In this document: positions 33,700 to 42,259 of the stretch, one piece after another
Layout: every line of letters begins with the position of its first letter
Numbering within the stretch: the stretch's first letter is position 1
DNA from: Methanosarcina mazei S-6
Lineage (GTDB): Archaea > Halobacteriota > Methanosarcinia > Methanosarcinales > Methanosarcinaceae
NCBI RefSeq assembly: GCF_000970205.1
Contig: NZ_CP009512.1
Coordinates: 248,001-312,000 of the forward strand
Reading direction: 5' to 3'
DNA length: 64,000 nucleotides
The notes under the pieces: generated by a model
Databases searched by the model: none
What the model saw: only the letters and a program-made list of their open reading frames with translations
Told to the model about the DNA's origin: nothing
Position numbers and translations under genes: made by a program

Positions 33700-34488
33700 T
33701 CAGACCCTGGTAATCGGCCTTGCCATACTCTTATAGTGGTCAAAAAGTTCTTTTCCCCATTTAAGTGCACTTTCATCAAAACTTACCAGGTTATGATTGT
33801 AATAGATCCCGCTGTTGCAAAAGAGGGACAGTGCCATAAACTTCTCCGTAACTATGCTTGATGCAATTTTCATATTATTGTTATTGCACACATACAGCTT
33901 TGTATACTTCAGGTTCAGGAAATGCTCAAGTTCTTTTTTGTAGTCGTTAAGCATCCTGTCATAGACATATTCCGTAAATACAAGCGTAATGTCCGTACCT
34001 TTTGCAGCAAGCTCTATACAGAGAGAAGGGTAGATTGGAAGGAAAAATGATGAGGATATCATTACCTTCTCTGATTCGGATAGGTTTTTAACCACTTCTT
34101 TCGGATACTCAAAAACATGGTTTCGGTCAGGATTCACTTCTATATAATTTCCAAGCTTTCCGATGTCATCCAGAAACTCGGGAGGAATTGACGTCATGTC
34201 CTGGTTTACCCAGTAGTTGTGGTTTTTATCAAATACATTAAATGTTTCAAGAATAGCTTTCATCTTGGGAACCAGAATCTCTCCGATACTTGAAAGCTTA
34301 TATAGCCTGTTATTTTCAACAATTAAGTCCTGCTTCATCAGGATCTTTATCTGGGTCATAATCGGGCTTGAACGTACATCAAGTGTGCTTTTAATCTCCT
34401 CGATAGTTTTGGGTCCGTCCAGAAGAAGCAGAAGCAGGTTTTTCCTTTTTTCTGAAAGAAAGAGAACATCCAGTAATGATGATTCCAT
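33700..34488 (-). CDS. Msr/FilR1-type winged-helix regulator
   Basis: 262 residues. The N-terminal winged HTH (SEKRKNLLLLLLDGPKTIEEIKSTLDVRSSPIMTQIKILMKQDLIVENNRLYKLSSIGEILV, residues 12-75) is followed by the FilR1-middle (DUF1724) domain with NQDMTSIPPEFLDDIGKLGNY and, at the end, SFDESALKWGKELFDHYKSMAR. Members of this family (Msr proteins) control the methanol methyltransferase operons mtaCB in Methanosarcina acetivorans. GAGGGA precedes ATG 34488. It is the second of two tandem paralogues downstream of the hydantoinase-like genes and near mtaCB, so it probably regulates the local methanol genes. Confidence 0.9.
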   Translation of the reverse strand: MESSLLDVLFLSEKRKNLLLLLLDGPKTIEEIKSTLDVRSSPIMTQIKILMKQDLIVENNRLYKLSSIGEILVPKMKAILETFNVFDKNHNYWVNQDMTSIPPEFLDDIGKLGNYIEVNPDRNHVFEYPKEVVKNLSESEKVMISSSFFLPIYPSLCIELAAKGTDITLVFTEYVYDRMLNDYKKELEHFLNLKYTKLYVCNNNNMKIASSIVTEKFMALSLFCNSGIYYNHNLVSFDESALKWGKELFDHYKSMARPITRV

Positions 34489-34839
34489 CTAATTCCCTCT
34501 CTTGTTTTTCATCCTGTTATATTCAACATTGTATATATCTCTATACCGGAAGTTTAATCACTTCTCAACTATCTCCATAACCATTACCGTTATGGAAAAA
34601 GTATTCACAGGTTAAGGGCTGCAGGAACATCCTGAAAATTGCCATTTTTGCGTAACAAATTACTACTATAAGATATATAATTATTTTTCATTAAGCTGGT
34701 CCTGATGTTCCCATTTCAGGGCTTTATCCGGCAAAACCCCGATCGATTATTTCTTTATATGCATGAAAAACTAGACAGGGTTCATATCTGGAATTAGCTG
34801 GGGTTTTCATCTTTGTTTTTCCTCCCTTGCATTTTTAAA
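34489..34839. other. intergenic region between the two Msr genes
   Basis: 351 bp with no gene. A minus-strand TATA-like element occurs near 34670-34690 (AAGATATATAATTATT on the plus strand). This would give the downstream Msr gene its own promoter. Confidence 0.4.
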
Positions 34840-35625
34840 TTATATCTTATTTACCTGTTTGGAAAGTCTCTTAAGATAATCGAATAATTCCTGTCCCCAC
34901 TTCAGAGCAGCAGGCTGAAAACTCATAATGAACTGCTGGTCAAACTTACCATTTTTATCAAAGAGCCCGAGAAGCATTATTTTTTCAGTTACCGTAACTT
35001 CTGAGATTTTTATACCTTCTTTTGAGATATAAAGGCTTACGTTGTCCATACTCATTAGCTCTTTTATCATATTTGAGTGCTCGTTTGACAGGTGGTCCCA
35101 GACGGACTGCGTAAAATTAAGAGAAAGTTCGGCATCCTTTCTGCCAAGTTCAACATACAGAGGCAGATAAGCAGGGTTGAAATAGGAAGCAAAGGTTGAA
35201 GCCATTTTTGCATTTGCCATACTATCAATAATCTTCTGGGAGGGCTCATAGATGTGGTTCAGATCCGGCTCTATCAATGTACAATCCCCAAGCTCAGAAA
35301 TTCTTTCAAGAAGATGGCGGGGGATCGAATTCAGATCGTGACCTGTCCAGTAACAGTTGTTTTTTTCAACAACTTCAAGGGCACTTATCAGCGGCTTAAC
35401 CTTTTTAATTATAAACTCTCCAAACACCGTGAGCTTATACATCCGGTCTTCCTGGACAATAAGGTCGCTGTCTATTAGCTTCTTTATCTGGGGAAGAATT
35501 GAAGTGGCAGTAACATCCAGCTCTTCCTTAATTTCATCAATATTTTTTGAGCCGCTATCCAGCAGTATTAGAAGATTTTTTCTTTTATCAGAGCGGAAAA
35601 CAAGATCAATAAGCGAAGACTCCAT
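34840..35625 (-). CDS. Msr/FilR1-type winged-helix regulator
   Basis: 261 residues, a paralogue of the neighbouring Msr gene. HTH region: SDKRKNLLILLDSGSKNIDEIKEELDVTATSILPQIKKLIDSDLIVQEDRMYKLTVFGEFII. The middle domain has GHDLNSIPRHLLERISELGDC and the conserved C-terminal SFQPAALKWGQELFDYLKRLS. It starts at ATG 35625 with GTAGGGA upstream, 128 bp after the hydantoinase-like gene. Position and family suggest control of mtaCB or of the hydantoinase-like genes. Which of the described Msr proteins it corresponds to cannot be decided. Confidence 0.9.
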   Translation of the reverse strand: MESSLIDLVFRSDKRKNLLILLDSGSKNIDEIKEELDVTATSILPQIKKLIDSDLIVQEDRMYKLTVFGEFIIKKVKPLISALEVVEKNNCYWTGHDLNSIPRHLLERISELGDCTLIEPDLNHIYEPSQKIIDSMANAKMASTFASYFNPAYLPLYVELGRKDAELSLNFTQSVWDHLSNEHSNMIKELMSMDNVSLYISKEGIKISEVTVTEKIMLLGLFDKNGKFDQQFIMSFQPAALKWGQELFDYLKRLSKQVNKI

Positions 35626-35753
35626 TTCTCCCTACTTCCTGCAGTATGGTTTCCTGCGATATGCCGCCAGTCCTTACTGCCGGCAGGCTGTTTCTATGGC
35701 TGTTCCTTTTCAAATTCAAAATTTCTCCGACTCTTTTGGGGGTGAATGTAAAT

Positions 35754-37682
35754 TCAGTCTGTTGAAAAACCAGGAGCGCAGACCCCTACGAATGTTATCT
35801 TTGTTTCCATCGGGGTTCGTTTCCAACCGGGAGGGACAAGGTACTCTATGCTGGTGTCTATCTTTATTGAATTGTCAGGAAGCCCGAAATCTTTCATAGA
35901 ATCCAGAATGAGTTCTTCCCCGACTTTCTGGGAATATTCCATTGCGGTCCTGTAATGTTCGAATTTTTTTCTTCCGGCCGGGGTAAATACAAGGAAATTC
36001 TGATCCGGGTTTTCCATTGAATTTGGTCTTATAGTAATCTCAATTCTTTTAATTCCTTTCCCTACAAGAGCTCCCACAGCATTTCCTACTCTTGCCTGCT
36101 CCGGGACAATAATTTCCGCATCAATAAGAGACTTCAGCTCCCCATAGTAAGCTTTTACAGGCCCTCCAAGAAGAACTATTGGAATGTTTACTTTATACTG
36201 GACAGGCACTTCTTTTTCCAGCAGCATTTTTATCCCGTCTTTGCCCTTACCTTCCATTATAAAGGACATCAGGCTGTAAGCCATATTTTTTGCAACCTGT
36301 TGCTTTACTTTTTTACAGAAAGCGATAACTCCCATCTGAGTAAAGCGGGAGAGTTTTCTTGCCCCTATCTGGGCGGCTTCCACATCCCATTCCGTATATT
36401 CTCCAAGGACATGCAGGGCATCTGTTGGTGTAAATCCTATTGCCTGAATTGCCCTCTGGTTGAGAAGGGAATCAAGAACAGCAGGAGAGGGAAACCGATT
36501 CATTTTATTTAATATGTCATGTATGGAGACAGGTTCGTCTCCTATCGCTTCAAGCAGTTTCTGTTCACTCTCTGTAGGGTTGTTGAGCGTAGCTCCGGTA
36601 CTTACAAAAAATTTTGTGGGCTGGAGATGTTCATTGAGCATTGTCCTCAAAGGTATGGGATTTTTCTCCAGTTTTTCTTTGAAATTGGGATAGTTTACCG
36701 CAGCAAAACAGAGGGGTATAACTCTTCTCGGGCCTACCCTTATGCATTTTTTGAACCATATATGGCTGTCTCCCCCGTTTGCGGAGCTTTCCATTTTTAT
36801 GGCTTTTACACGGGTCTGCCAGCCTCCTACAACAGCTCCTTTTTCGCAGAGCTCTGGAACACCATTTTTAATTATGGAGACATCCGTGCTCGTCCCTCCT
36901 ACATCAATTACGGCACATGTGTCAAGCCCCGAGAGGTGTGAGGCTCCCATAATACTTGCAGCGGGACCGGAAAATATAGTTTCAATAGGTCGCAGCTTTG
37001 CTCCCTTTATATCTATGACAGAACCGTCACATTTTAACATCAGGACTTTGGCATCGATATTTCTTTCCTTTATTTCATTCATGATTGAATGGATAAACTG
37101 GTAGGTTATGGGGATTAACTGGGCATTTAAAACTGCCGTAGCAGCTCTTTCGTAAGCTCCAAGTTCCTGGGATAGTTCATGTCCGCAGACTACGGGATGC
37201 CCTGTAAGTTTAAGGATTACTTCCTTTATCTTGATCTCATGTTCAGGATTTCTGGTGCTGAAATAAGAAGAAACAGCAAATGCGGACACTTTATTTTTAA
37301 AGCTAACTGCAAACTGCTCTACAGCCGCAATGTCAAGAGGCTGGAGCTCATCTCCATTGCTATCGTGACCCCCGTTAACCATGATAGTATAATCGGCTGG
37401 AAGCTCCCTTGGGACGGTATAGTTTCCTACAAGGATCAGGCCAACAGGATATCCTGTCTTTTCCAGAATGGTATTTGTGGAAAGAGTTGTGGAAACCGAC
37501 ACAAGTTTGACTTGTTTTAGATATTCCGGGTTCAATTCATTAATTGCATTCCGAATTCCGGTCATCAGGTTTGGATAGGTGGTAACCGCTTTACCGGTAT
37601 CAAGGATCTTGCTGTCCGAATCCCTCAAGATGACAGCATCCGTGTATGTTCCACCTGCATCAATACCCAGACTATATTGCAT
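35754..37682 (-). CDS. hydantoinase A/oxoprolinase-family ASKHA protein, copy 2
   Basis: 642 residues. The N-terminus has the sugar-kinase/actin-like phosphate loop SLGIDAGGTYTDAVI. It also has VSVSTTLSTNTILEKTGYPVGL, the conserved SGPAASIMGASHL and DTCAVIDVGGTSTDVSIIKNGVPEL, a nucleotide loop PIVLLGGPVKAYY, and VGNAVGALVGKGIKRIEI. Classical members hydrolyse hydantoins or 5-oxoproline with ATP and need a HyuB-type partner, which is not encoded here. Its paralogue lies 147 bp upstream. In this locus the pair sits between Msr regulators and mtaCB, so a methanol-linked role is suspected but unproven. Confidence 0.85.
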   Translation of the reverse strand: MQYSLGIDAGGTYTDAVILRDSDSKILDTGKAVTTYPNLMTGIRNAINELNPEYLKQVKLVSVSTTLSTNTILEKTGYPVGLILVGNYTVPRELPADYTIMVNGGHDSNGDELQPLDIAAVEQFAVSFKNKVSAFAVSSYFSTRNPEHEIKIKEVILKLTGHPVVCGHELSQELGAYERAATAVLNAQLIPITYQFIHSIMNEIKERNIDAKVLMLKCDGSVIDIKGAKLRPIETIFSGPAASIMGASHLSGLDTCAVIDVGGTSTDVSIIKNGVPELCEKGAVVGGWQTRVKAIKMESSANGGDSHIWFKKCIRVGPRRVIPLCFAAVNYPNFKEKLEKNPIPLRTMLNEHLQPTKFFVSTGATLNNPTESEQKLLEAIGDEPVSIHDILNKMNRFPSPAVLDSLLNQRAIQAIGFTPTDALHVLGEYTEWDVEAAQIGARKLSRFTQMGVIAFCKKVKQQVAKNMAYSLMSFIMEGKGKDGIKMLLEKEVPVQYKVNIPIVLLGGPVKAYYGELKSLIDAEIIVPEQARVGNAVGALVGKGIKRIEITIRPNSMENPDQNFLVFTPAGRKKFEHYRTAMEYSQKVGEELILDSMKDFGLPDNSIKIDTSIEYLVPPGWKRTPMETKITFVGVCAPGFSTD

Positions 37683-37829
37683 ATCAAAACAGCCCCATTT
37701 TTTATTCTAATTGGCGATTTATATCATTTTTAACTATATTAATCCCTTTTAGCCGGATTTATAAAGTTATGCCTCAAGATATATATTTTTACTTATATTG
37801 TTCGACATTTCCGTTACTTCTTACTTCCC

Positions 37830-39845
37830 TCAGGCAATCACACTATTCTTCGGGATTCCTATCCCTACATAAACAAGTTTTGTCTCCAGAGGGACATCCG
37901 TCCAGCCGCTTGGTGACAGATGTTTTCTGCTTACGTCTATTCTTATATCTTCTTTCCCAAGACCTGCATTGATCATATAATCCATAACAAGCTGCTTTCC
38001 AAGTTTTTCGGCATATTCGAGAGCTTCGGAATATACTTCAAATTTTTTCCTTTCCGATGGTGAAAAGACAATGAACTCGGTTTTCTTTTCCTGCTGCTGG
38101 AGTGTATCTTCTATAACTTCACTCTCCGGCGCTGCACAGTGTTCCTCACCTTCAGGCGTCTCTTCTCTGGATTTGGGGATGAACCTTGTTTTTATGAGAA
38201 TCTCCACCCTCTTAATTCCTTTTCCGACAAGAGCCCCAACTGCATTACCGACATCAGCGTGTTCTGGAACTATAAACTCGGCGCTGATCAGCTTTCTCAT
38301 GTCTTCTACATATGCTCCCACAGGACCTCCGAGAAGAACGACAGGAATTTCTACTCTGAAACGAGTAAAGTTCTTTCCCTTGAGCACTCTGTCAATCTCT
38401 TCTCTGGGCATTCCTTCTATCATATATGCGATGAGGTCTTCTGCAATATTACGTGCAACCCTGCGCTTTACTTCTGCACTGAAATCTTCAGGGTCCAGTT
38501 TAAGTGGTCTCCCAAGTAAGTAAGCTCCTATCCTTGCAGCTTCAACATCCCATTCCGTATACTCACTCAGGACGTGCAGGGCATCGGTAGGTGTAAAGCC
38601 TATAGCCTGAATAAGCCTTTTCTGTATAAGAGAATCAAGTATTGAAGGCGAAGGGCGTTTTTTCAGGGCTATGAGCAGGTCTCCGAAAGAAACAGGATCT
38701 TTTCCTATATTCCTGTAAATTTCCCTTTCCCCTGCTTTTAACTCTATAGGTCTGAACCCTGTCCTGACAAAAAACTTCGTTACCTGGATATTTTCACAGA
38801 GGTAACCTTTTGCTACCCTGTTATGCTTGAGCTTCTCCCTGAATCCCGGATATATAGCAGAAGCCCTGCAGAGAGGAATGACTCTTCGGGGTCCCACATT
38901 GATCCTATCTCCCTTGAGCCAGATATGGCTGTCACCTCCGGTCGCTGAGGTCTCCATGCGGATAGCTTTTACACGGGTCTGCCAGCCTCCAACCACCGCG
39001 CCCGAGCTGCTGAGTTCCGGAAGCCCGTTCTGCATCATGGCAACATCCGTACTCGTCCCTCCTACATCGATTACGGCACATGTATCAAGCCTGGTAAGGT
39101 GTGAGGCTCCAACAAGACTTGCTGCTGGGCCCGAGAAAATAGTTTCAATGGGTTTTTCCAGAGCCTCTTCTATCCCGACCACTGACCCATCGCATTTCAG
39201 CATCAGCATGTTTGCGTTGATTCCGCGACTTTCGAATTCTTCAATTATTGCCTGGATGAACTTATGAGTAATAGGGATCAGCTGGGCATTCAGAAAAGCA
39301 GTTACAGCCCTTTCATAGGCTCCGAGATCCTGGGATAGTTCATGCCCGCAAACAACCGGCAGTCCGGTAAGTTCCTTTAAGGCTTTTTTAACTGCAAGCT
39401 CATGTTCAGGGTTCCGGTTGCTGAAATAAGAAGAAACTGCAAAAGCGGAAACTTTACTCTGTACTTTGAGTGCGAATTCTTCTACTGCATCAAGGTTCAG
39501 GGCTTTTAATTCTTCTCCATCGCTGTTATGCCCGCCTGAAACTGCTATCCAGTAATCAGTGGGAAGTTTCTCAGGGATCACATAGTCCCCCACCATAATA
39601 AGCCCTACAGGAAATCCCGTGCTTTCCAGAATCGTATTTGTGGATAGTGTGGTGGATACTGATACCAGCTTTATATCTCCAAGGTATCCCGGATCCAGTT
39701 TGTCAATTGCATTTTTCATTCCAGGCAGAGGGTCGGGGTAGGTTGTCAGAGCTTTGCTTGACTCAACCACTGCTCCGTCCGAATCCCTCACGATAACGGC
39801 ATCGGTATATGTGCCCCCTGCATCAATTCCAAGACTGAAGTGCAT
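37830..39845 (-). CDS. hydantoinase A/oxoprolinase-family ASKHA protein, copy 1
   Basis: 671 residues, closely related to the downstream gene through most of its length: SLGIDAGGTYTDAVIVRDSDG, VSVSTTLSTNTILESTGFPVGL, FSGPAASLVGASHLTRLDTCAVIDVGGTSTDVAMM, VVLLGGPVGAYVEDMRKLISAEFIVPEHADVGNAVGALVGKGIKRVEI. It has an insertion of about 30 acidic residues (~580-605; rich in E, with a Q-Q-Q run) absent from the other copy. No HyuB-type partner is present. It is the first gene of the four-gene run hydantoinase-like, hydantoinase-like, Msr, Msr. Confidence 0.85.
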   Translation of the reverse strand: MHFSLGIDAGGTYTDAVIVRDSDGAVVESSKALTTYPDPLPGMKNAIDKLDPGYLGDIKLVSVSTTLSTNTILESTGFPVGLIMVGDYVIPEKLPTDYWIAVSGGHNSDGEELKALNLDAVEEFALKVQSKVSAFAVSSYFSNRNPEHELAVKKALKELTGLPVVCGHELSQDLGAYERAVTAFLNAQLIPITHKFIQAIIEEFESRGINANMLMLKCDGSVVGIEEALEKPIETIFSGPAASLVGASHLTRLDTCAVIDVGGTSTDVAMMQNGLPELSSSGAVVGGWQTRVKAIRMETSATGGDSHIWLKGDRINVGPRRVIPLCRASAIYPGFREKLKHNRVAKGYLCENIQVTKFFVRTGFRPIELKAGEREIYRNIGKDPVSFGDLLIALKKRPSPSILDSLIQKRLIQAIGFTPTDALHVLSEYTEWDVEAARIGAYLLGRPLKLDPEDFSAEVKRRVARNIAEDLIAYMIEGMPREEIDRVLKGKNFTRFRVEIPVVLLGGPVGAYVEDMRKLISAEFIVPEHADVGNAVGALVGKGIKRVEILIKTRFIPKSREETPEGEEHCAAPESEVIEDTLQQQEKKTEFIVFSPSERKKFEVYSEALEYAEKLGKQLVMDYMINAGLGKEDIRIDVSRKHLSPSGWTDVPLETKLVYVGIGIPKNSVIA

Positions 39846-40240
39846 TTCTTCATTAACCTCTTTTATGAATTGGATAGTAGCTTCTTAAGGCTTTCCAGAA
39901 AGTATTCCGGTCATTCTTTCCTATGGCAGGCCGGTTATCGAGAATACCAGCCTCTGTCAATTCCATCACTGGTTAAAGCCTGATATTATAATTAAGTCTG
40001 AATAGTTGTTAAACTTGAAGTAACCAAATAGATATCTGATGATAACTGAATTATATTAAAGGCAGATTTTAAGATTTTAACATCCAGAAAGATTATATTT
40101 CCTGAAAGATTATTTTTACCATCTTTGATGAATATAGAAATTAATATGGTAAAAAGCCATCACCAGTAAAACCTTCGTATCAGGTTTATAAGTATCTCCC
40201 TATTTTATTTTTCTGAATTTATAATTATTTACTTTCTCTG
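39846..40240. other. intergenic region between CDF-like gene and hydantoinase-like operon
   Basis: 395 bp, AT-rich, no gene. The promoter for the minus-strand hydantoinase-like operon should lie in 39880-40080; TATA-like runs occur near 39980-40010 and 40050-40065. Confidence 0.4.
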
Positions 40241-41233
40241 TCAGGCCAGCATTTTATCCTGAGTGTTTATGCCCTTATTTTCTTTTCTTCCTTCTTCAGA
40301 GAATTCCATCTTTTTCCTGAAAGAACAATTTCTTCCAGGGTCAGGCTCTGCTTTTACAAGAGCATAAATGTCTTCTCCATATACTGTTTTTAACCTATTT
40401 TCCACTCTGTCTGCAATTTCTGCAACTTCCTGAATGTTCAATGAATCACTTACGGTAATGCAGGCATTGATAGCTATCCCATTCCCTATTTTTCGTGTTT
40501 TAAGCTCCCCTGAGCCCGTAACCCCTTCTGTTGTGTTTATTATCTTCCTGATCTTTTTATTGTCTTCCTCATCAAGAGAGGCTTCTATAAGTTCATTGGC
40601 AGTGCCATAAAGGAGTTTGCCAGAAGTTCCCAGAAGATAAAGGCTCATGAGAGCCGCAATAAAGGAATCAGTTACAACCCAGTTTTTTCCGGGGAGAAAA
40701 GTACACCCTATTCCCAGAGTAACAAAACAGGAGAGAAGTAAACTTCTAATCTGAGCGTTTCTGGTGTAAATGCCGGTTCCTGATAAAGTACCTTCAATTT
40801 CTTTTCCTTTACTGCTGAACAAAGGAATAATTTCTCTTGATACCAGGGTTAAAGAGGCTGCGGATAGTGCGAGGATTTCAGGGGCTTCTGTCTCTCTCCC
40901 CTGTATAAATATAAGCAGTTCCTGTGAAGCCAGGCTTATTGACTCGATACCGGCAAAAAGGAGTATACATGCCCCTGCTCCAGTAAAGAGGGTTGCAACC
41001 TTTCCATGTCCGTAATTATGGCTCCAGTCTTCCGGTTTACTGGCTATAAAAACTTCAAGAAGCTTTTTAAGTTCATTGATTAATTCAGAAAATGAACGGA
41101 TAGAATCCGCAATAAGTGCTGTGCTGTTTCCTAAAAATCCTGCAAGTAATTTAATAAGAGTTAATGCAAAGCTAAAAAAAAGGGCTTTATATGATATTTT
41201 CAGGGTTTTATTCAGGTTTTTCTCCGCTTTCAT
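40241..41233 (-). CDS. cation-diffusion-facilitator-family membrane protein with altered metal site
   Basis: 330 residues, five or six membrane helices then a cytoplasmic ferredoxin-like domain (IRKIINTTEGVTGSGELKTRKIGNGIAINACITVSDSLNIQEVAEIADRVENRLK). The CDF hallmarks ALIADSIRSFSELINE and DWSHNYGHGKVATLF are visible. The second metal-binding helix, normally HxxxD, reads TRNAQIRSLLLSC with neither His nor Asp, and in the first helix the second acidic ligand is Ser. Transport of Zn/Mn-type ions may therefore be altered or lost. The tail (residues ~300-330) is charged. The gene is monocistronic. Confidence 0.8.
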   Translation of the reverse strand: MKAEKNLNKTLKISYKALFFSFALTLIKLLAGFLGNSTALIADSIRSFSELINELKKLLEVFIASKPEDWSHNYGHGKVATLFTGAGACILLFAGIESISLASQELLIFIQGRETEAPEILALSAASLTLVSREIIPLFSSKGKEIEGTLSGTGIYTRNAQIRSLLLSCFVTLGIGCTFLPGKNWVVTDSFIAALMSLYLLGTSGKLLYGTANELIEASLDEEDNKKIRKIINTTEGVTGSGELKTRKIGNGIAINACITVSDSLNIQEVAEIADRVENRLKTVYGEDIYALVKAEPDPGRNCSFRKKMEFSEEGRKENKGINTQDKMLA

Positions 41234-41414
41234 CAGAAATTCACCATCAATGAATTTTGTCCTTCTTCGGTAAAGCGGGCCCTAAAGGGTCTAAAAGAGG
41301 TGTATGTGTTATCTAAAATTTAGCATTCCTCGAACGCCTACATCTTCCCCAACGCGGTACAGAACGCAGTATTTTAAGCCAGGTATGATCAATAGATACG
41401 GAGAGGGGGATAAG

Positions 41415-41447
41415 TTGAAAACACAGATTTAGAATCTGTGTTTTCAA
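41415..41447. terminator. perfect 15-bp-arm hairpin
   Basis: TTGAAAACACAGATT at 41415-41429 and its exact complement AATCTGTGTTTTCAA at 41433-41447, with a TAG loop. The position downstream of the minus-strand acetate-transporter-like gene is compatible with a terminator. The perfect arms could also be a mobile-element end. Confidence 0.55.
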
Positions 41448-41537
41448 GGGTTGGTGTTTTTTGGGCTTTCTATCCTGTTTTTGCCCTTTCGTTTTGTGGG
41501 TTTTGTAGGTCGTCGAGGTTGGTGTAGTTTCCTCAGA

Positions 41538-41584
41538 TTCCGTTTTTCGTTCCGTTTTTCGTTCCGTTTTTCGTTCCGTTTTTA
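41538..41584. repeat. 12-bp tandem repeat, about 4 units
   Basis: TTCCGTTTTTCG at 41538, 41550 and 41562, identical, then a partial unit TTCCGTTTTTA at 41574. Confidence 0.9.
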
Positions 41585-41619
41585 TTTACTGAGGATGTAA
41601 TGCTGTCATTACTTTATCT

Positions 41620-42204
41620 TTAGAGTGGAGCGACTGCCTTTCCATGGATTTCATTCATTACCATGGCAAGAGCCGTATACATGGACCCGAGGCCCATAAT
41701 AAGTCCGACATATCCGGCCACTACAAGCAGACCGGCGTTTCCGGTTGCGTTTACAACGGCCAGCAACATAAATAGTATAAATAATGTTACAAATACAAAC
41801 TGAAGGGCTCTAACTCCGATTTTCATTGTAATGATCAACATGACAAAGGTGTACACACCCCAGGTAAAGAGATAAGCGGCCATAGCGATTCCAGAGGAGG
41901 GGGAAGCCCAGCCCATTGCAGGCATTACAAGCAGTCCGGCAAGTGAGAACCAGAAAAGGCCAAATGCTGAAAATGCTGTTCCTGCAAAAATATCTCCTTT
42001 CTTCCAGGACATAATTCCTGCAAACACCTGGGCAAATCCTCCCAGGAATATTGCCATGGAGACAATCATTGACTCTACAGGGTATACGCCAATATAGCTC
42101 AGACTTAACAGAACTGCGGCAAGACCCAGCCCTGTAAAACCAAGAGGGGCGGCGTTTGCTGTTTTATCAACAATTACGGTAGAAGTTCCTGCGTTTTCGC
42201 TCAT
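41620..42204 (-). CDS. acetate-uptake-family transporter (GPR1/FUN34/YaaH)
   Basis: 194 residues with six membrane helices. Family marks are NAAPLGFTGLGLAAVLLSL (in place of the usual NPAPLGL), the helix FLGGFAQVFAGIMSWKKGDIFAGTAFSAFGLFWFS, and YTFVMLIITMKIG. Relatives move acetate or succinate across the membrane in symport with a proton, and in Methanosarcina a related protein is thought to be involved in acetate uptake. It starts 55 bp after mtaB and is probably co-transcribed with mtaCB; a link to methanol or acetate switching is inference. Confidence 0.88.
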   Translation of the reverse strand: MSENAGTSTVIVDKTANAAPLGFTGLGLAAVLLSLSYIGVYPVESMIVSMAIFLGGFAQVFAGIMSWKKGDIFAGTAFSAFGLFWFSLAGLLVMPAMGWASPSSGIAMAAYLFTWGVYTFVMLIITMKIGVRALQFVFVTLFILFMLLAVVNATGNAGLLVVAGYVGLIMGLGSMYTALAMVMNEIHGKAVAPL

Positions 42205-42259
42205 GATTATTCTCCTGAAGCCATTTTTGAAAAAAAATTAAAAAAAGGAAGTTTAGGGC

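Larger units (their letters stand above)
41234..41619. other. intergenic region with a 15-bp-arm hairpin and a 12-bp repeat
   Basis: 386 bp. It holds the perfect hairpin at 41415-41447 and the 12-bp repeat at 41538-41584. The stretch 41310-41410 reads as a short open plus-strand frame (ending with TQYFKPGMINRYGEGDKLKTQI and a stop inside the hairpin) that resembles a decayed gene end, possibly a transposase relic. I cannot confirm this. Confidence 0.45.
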
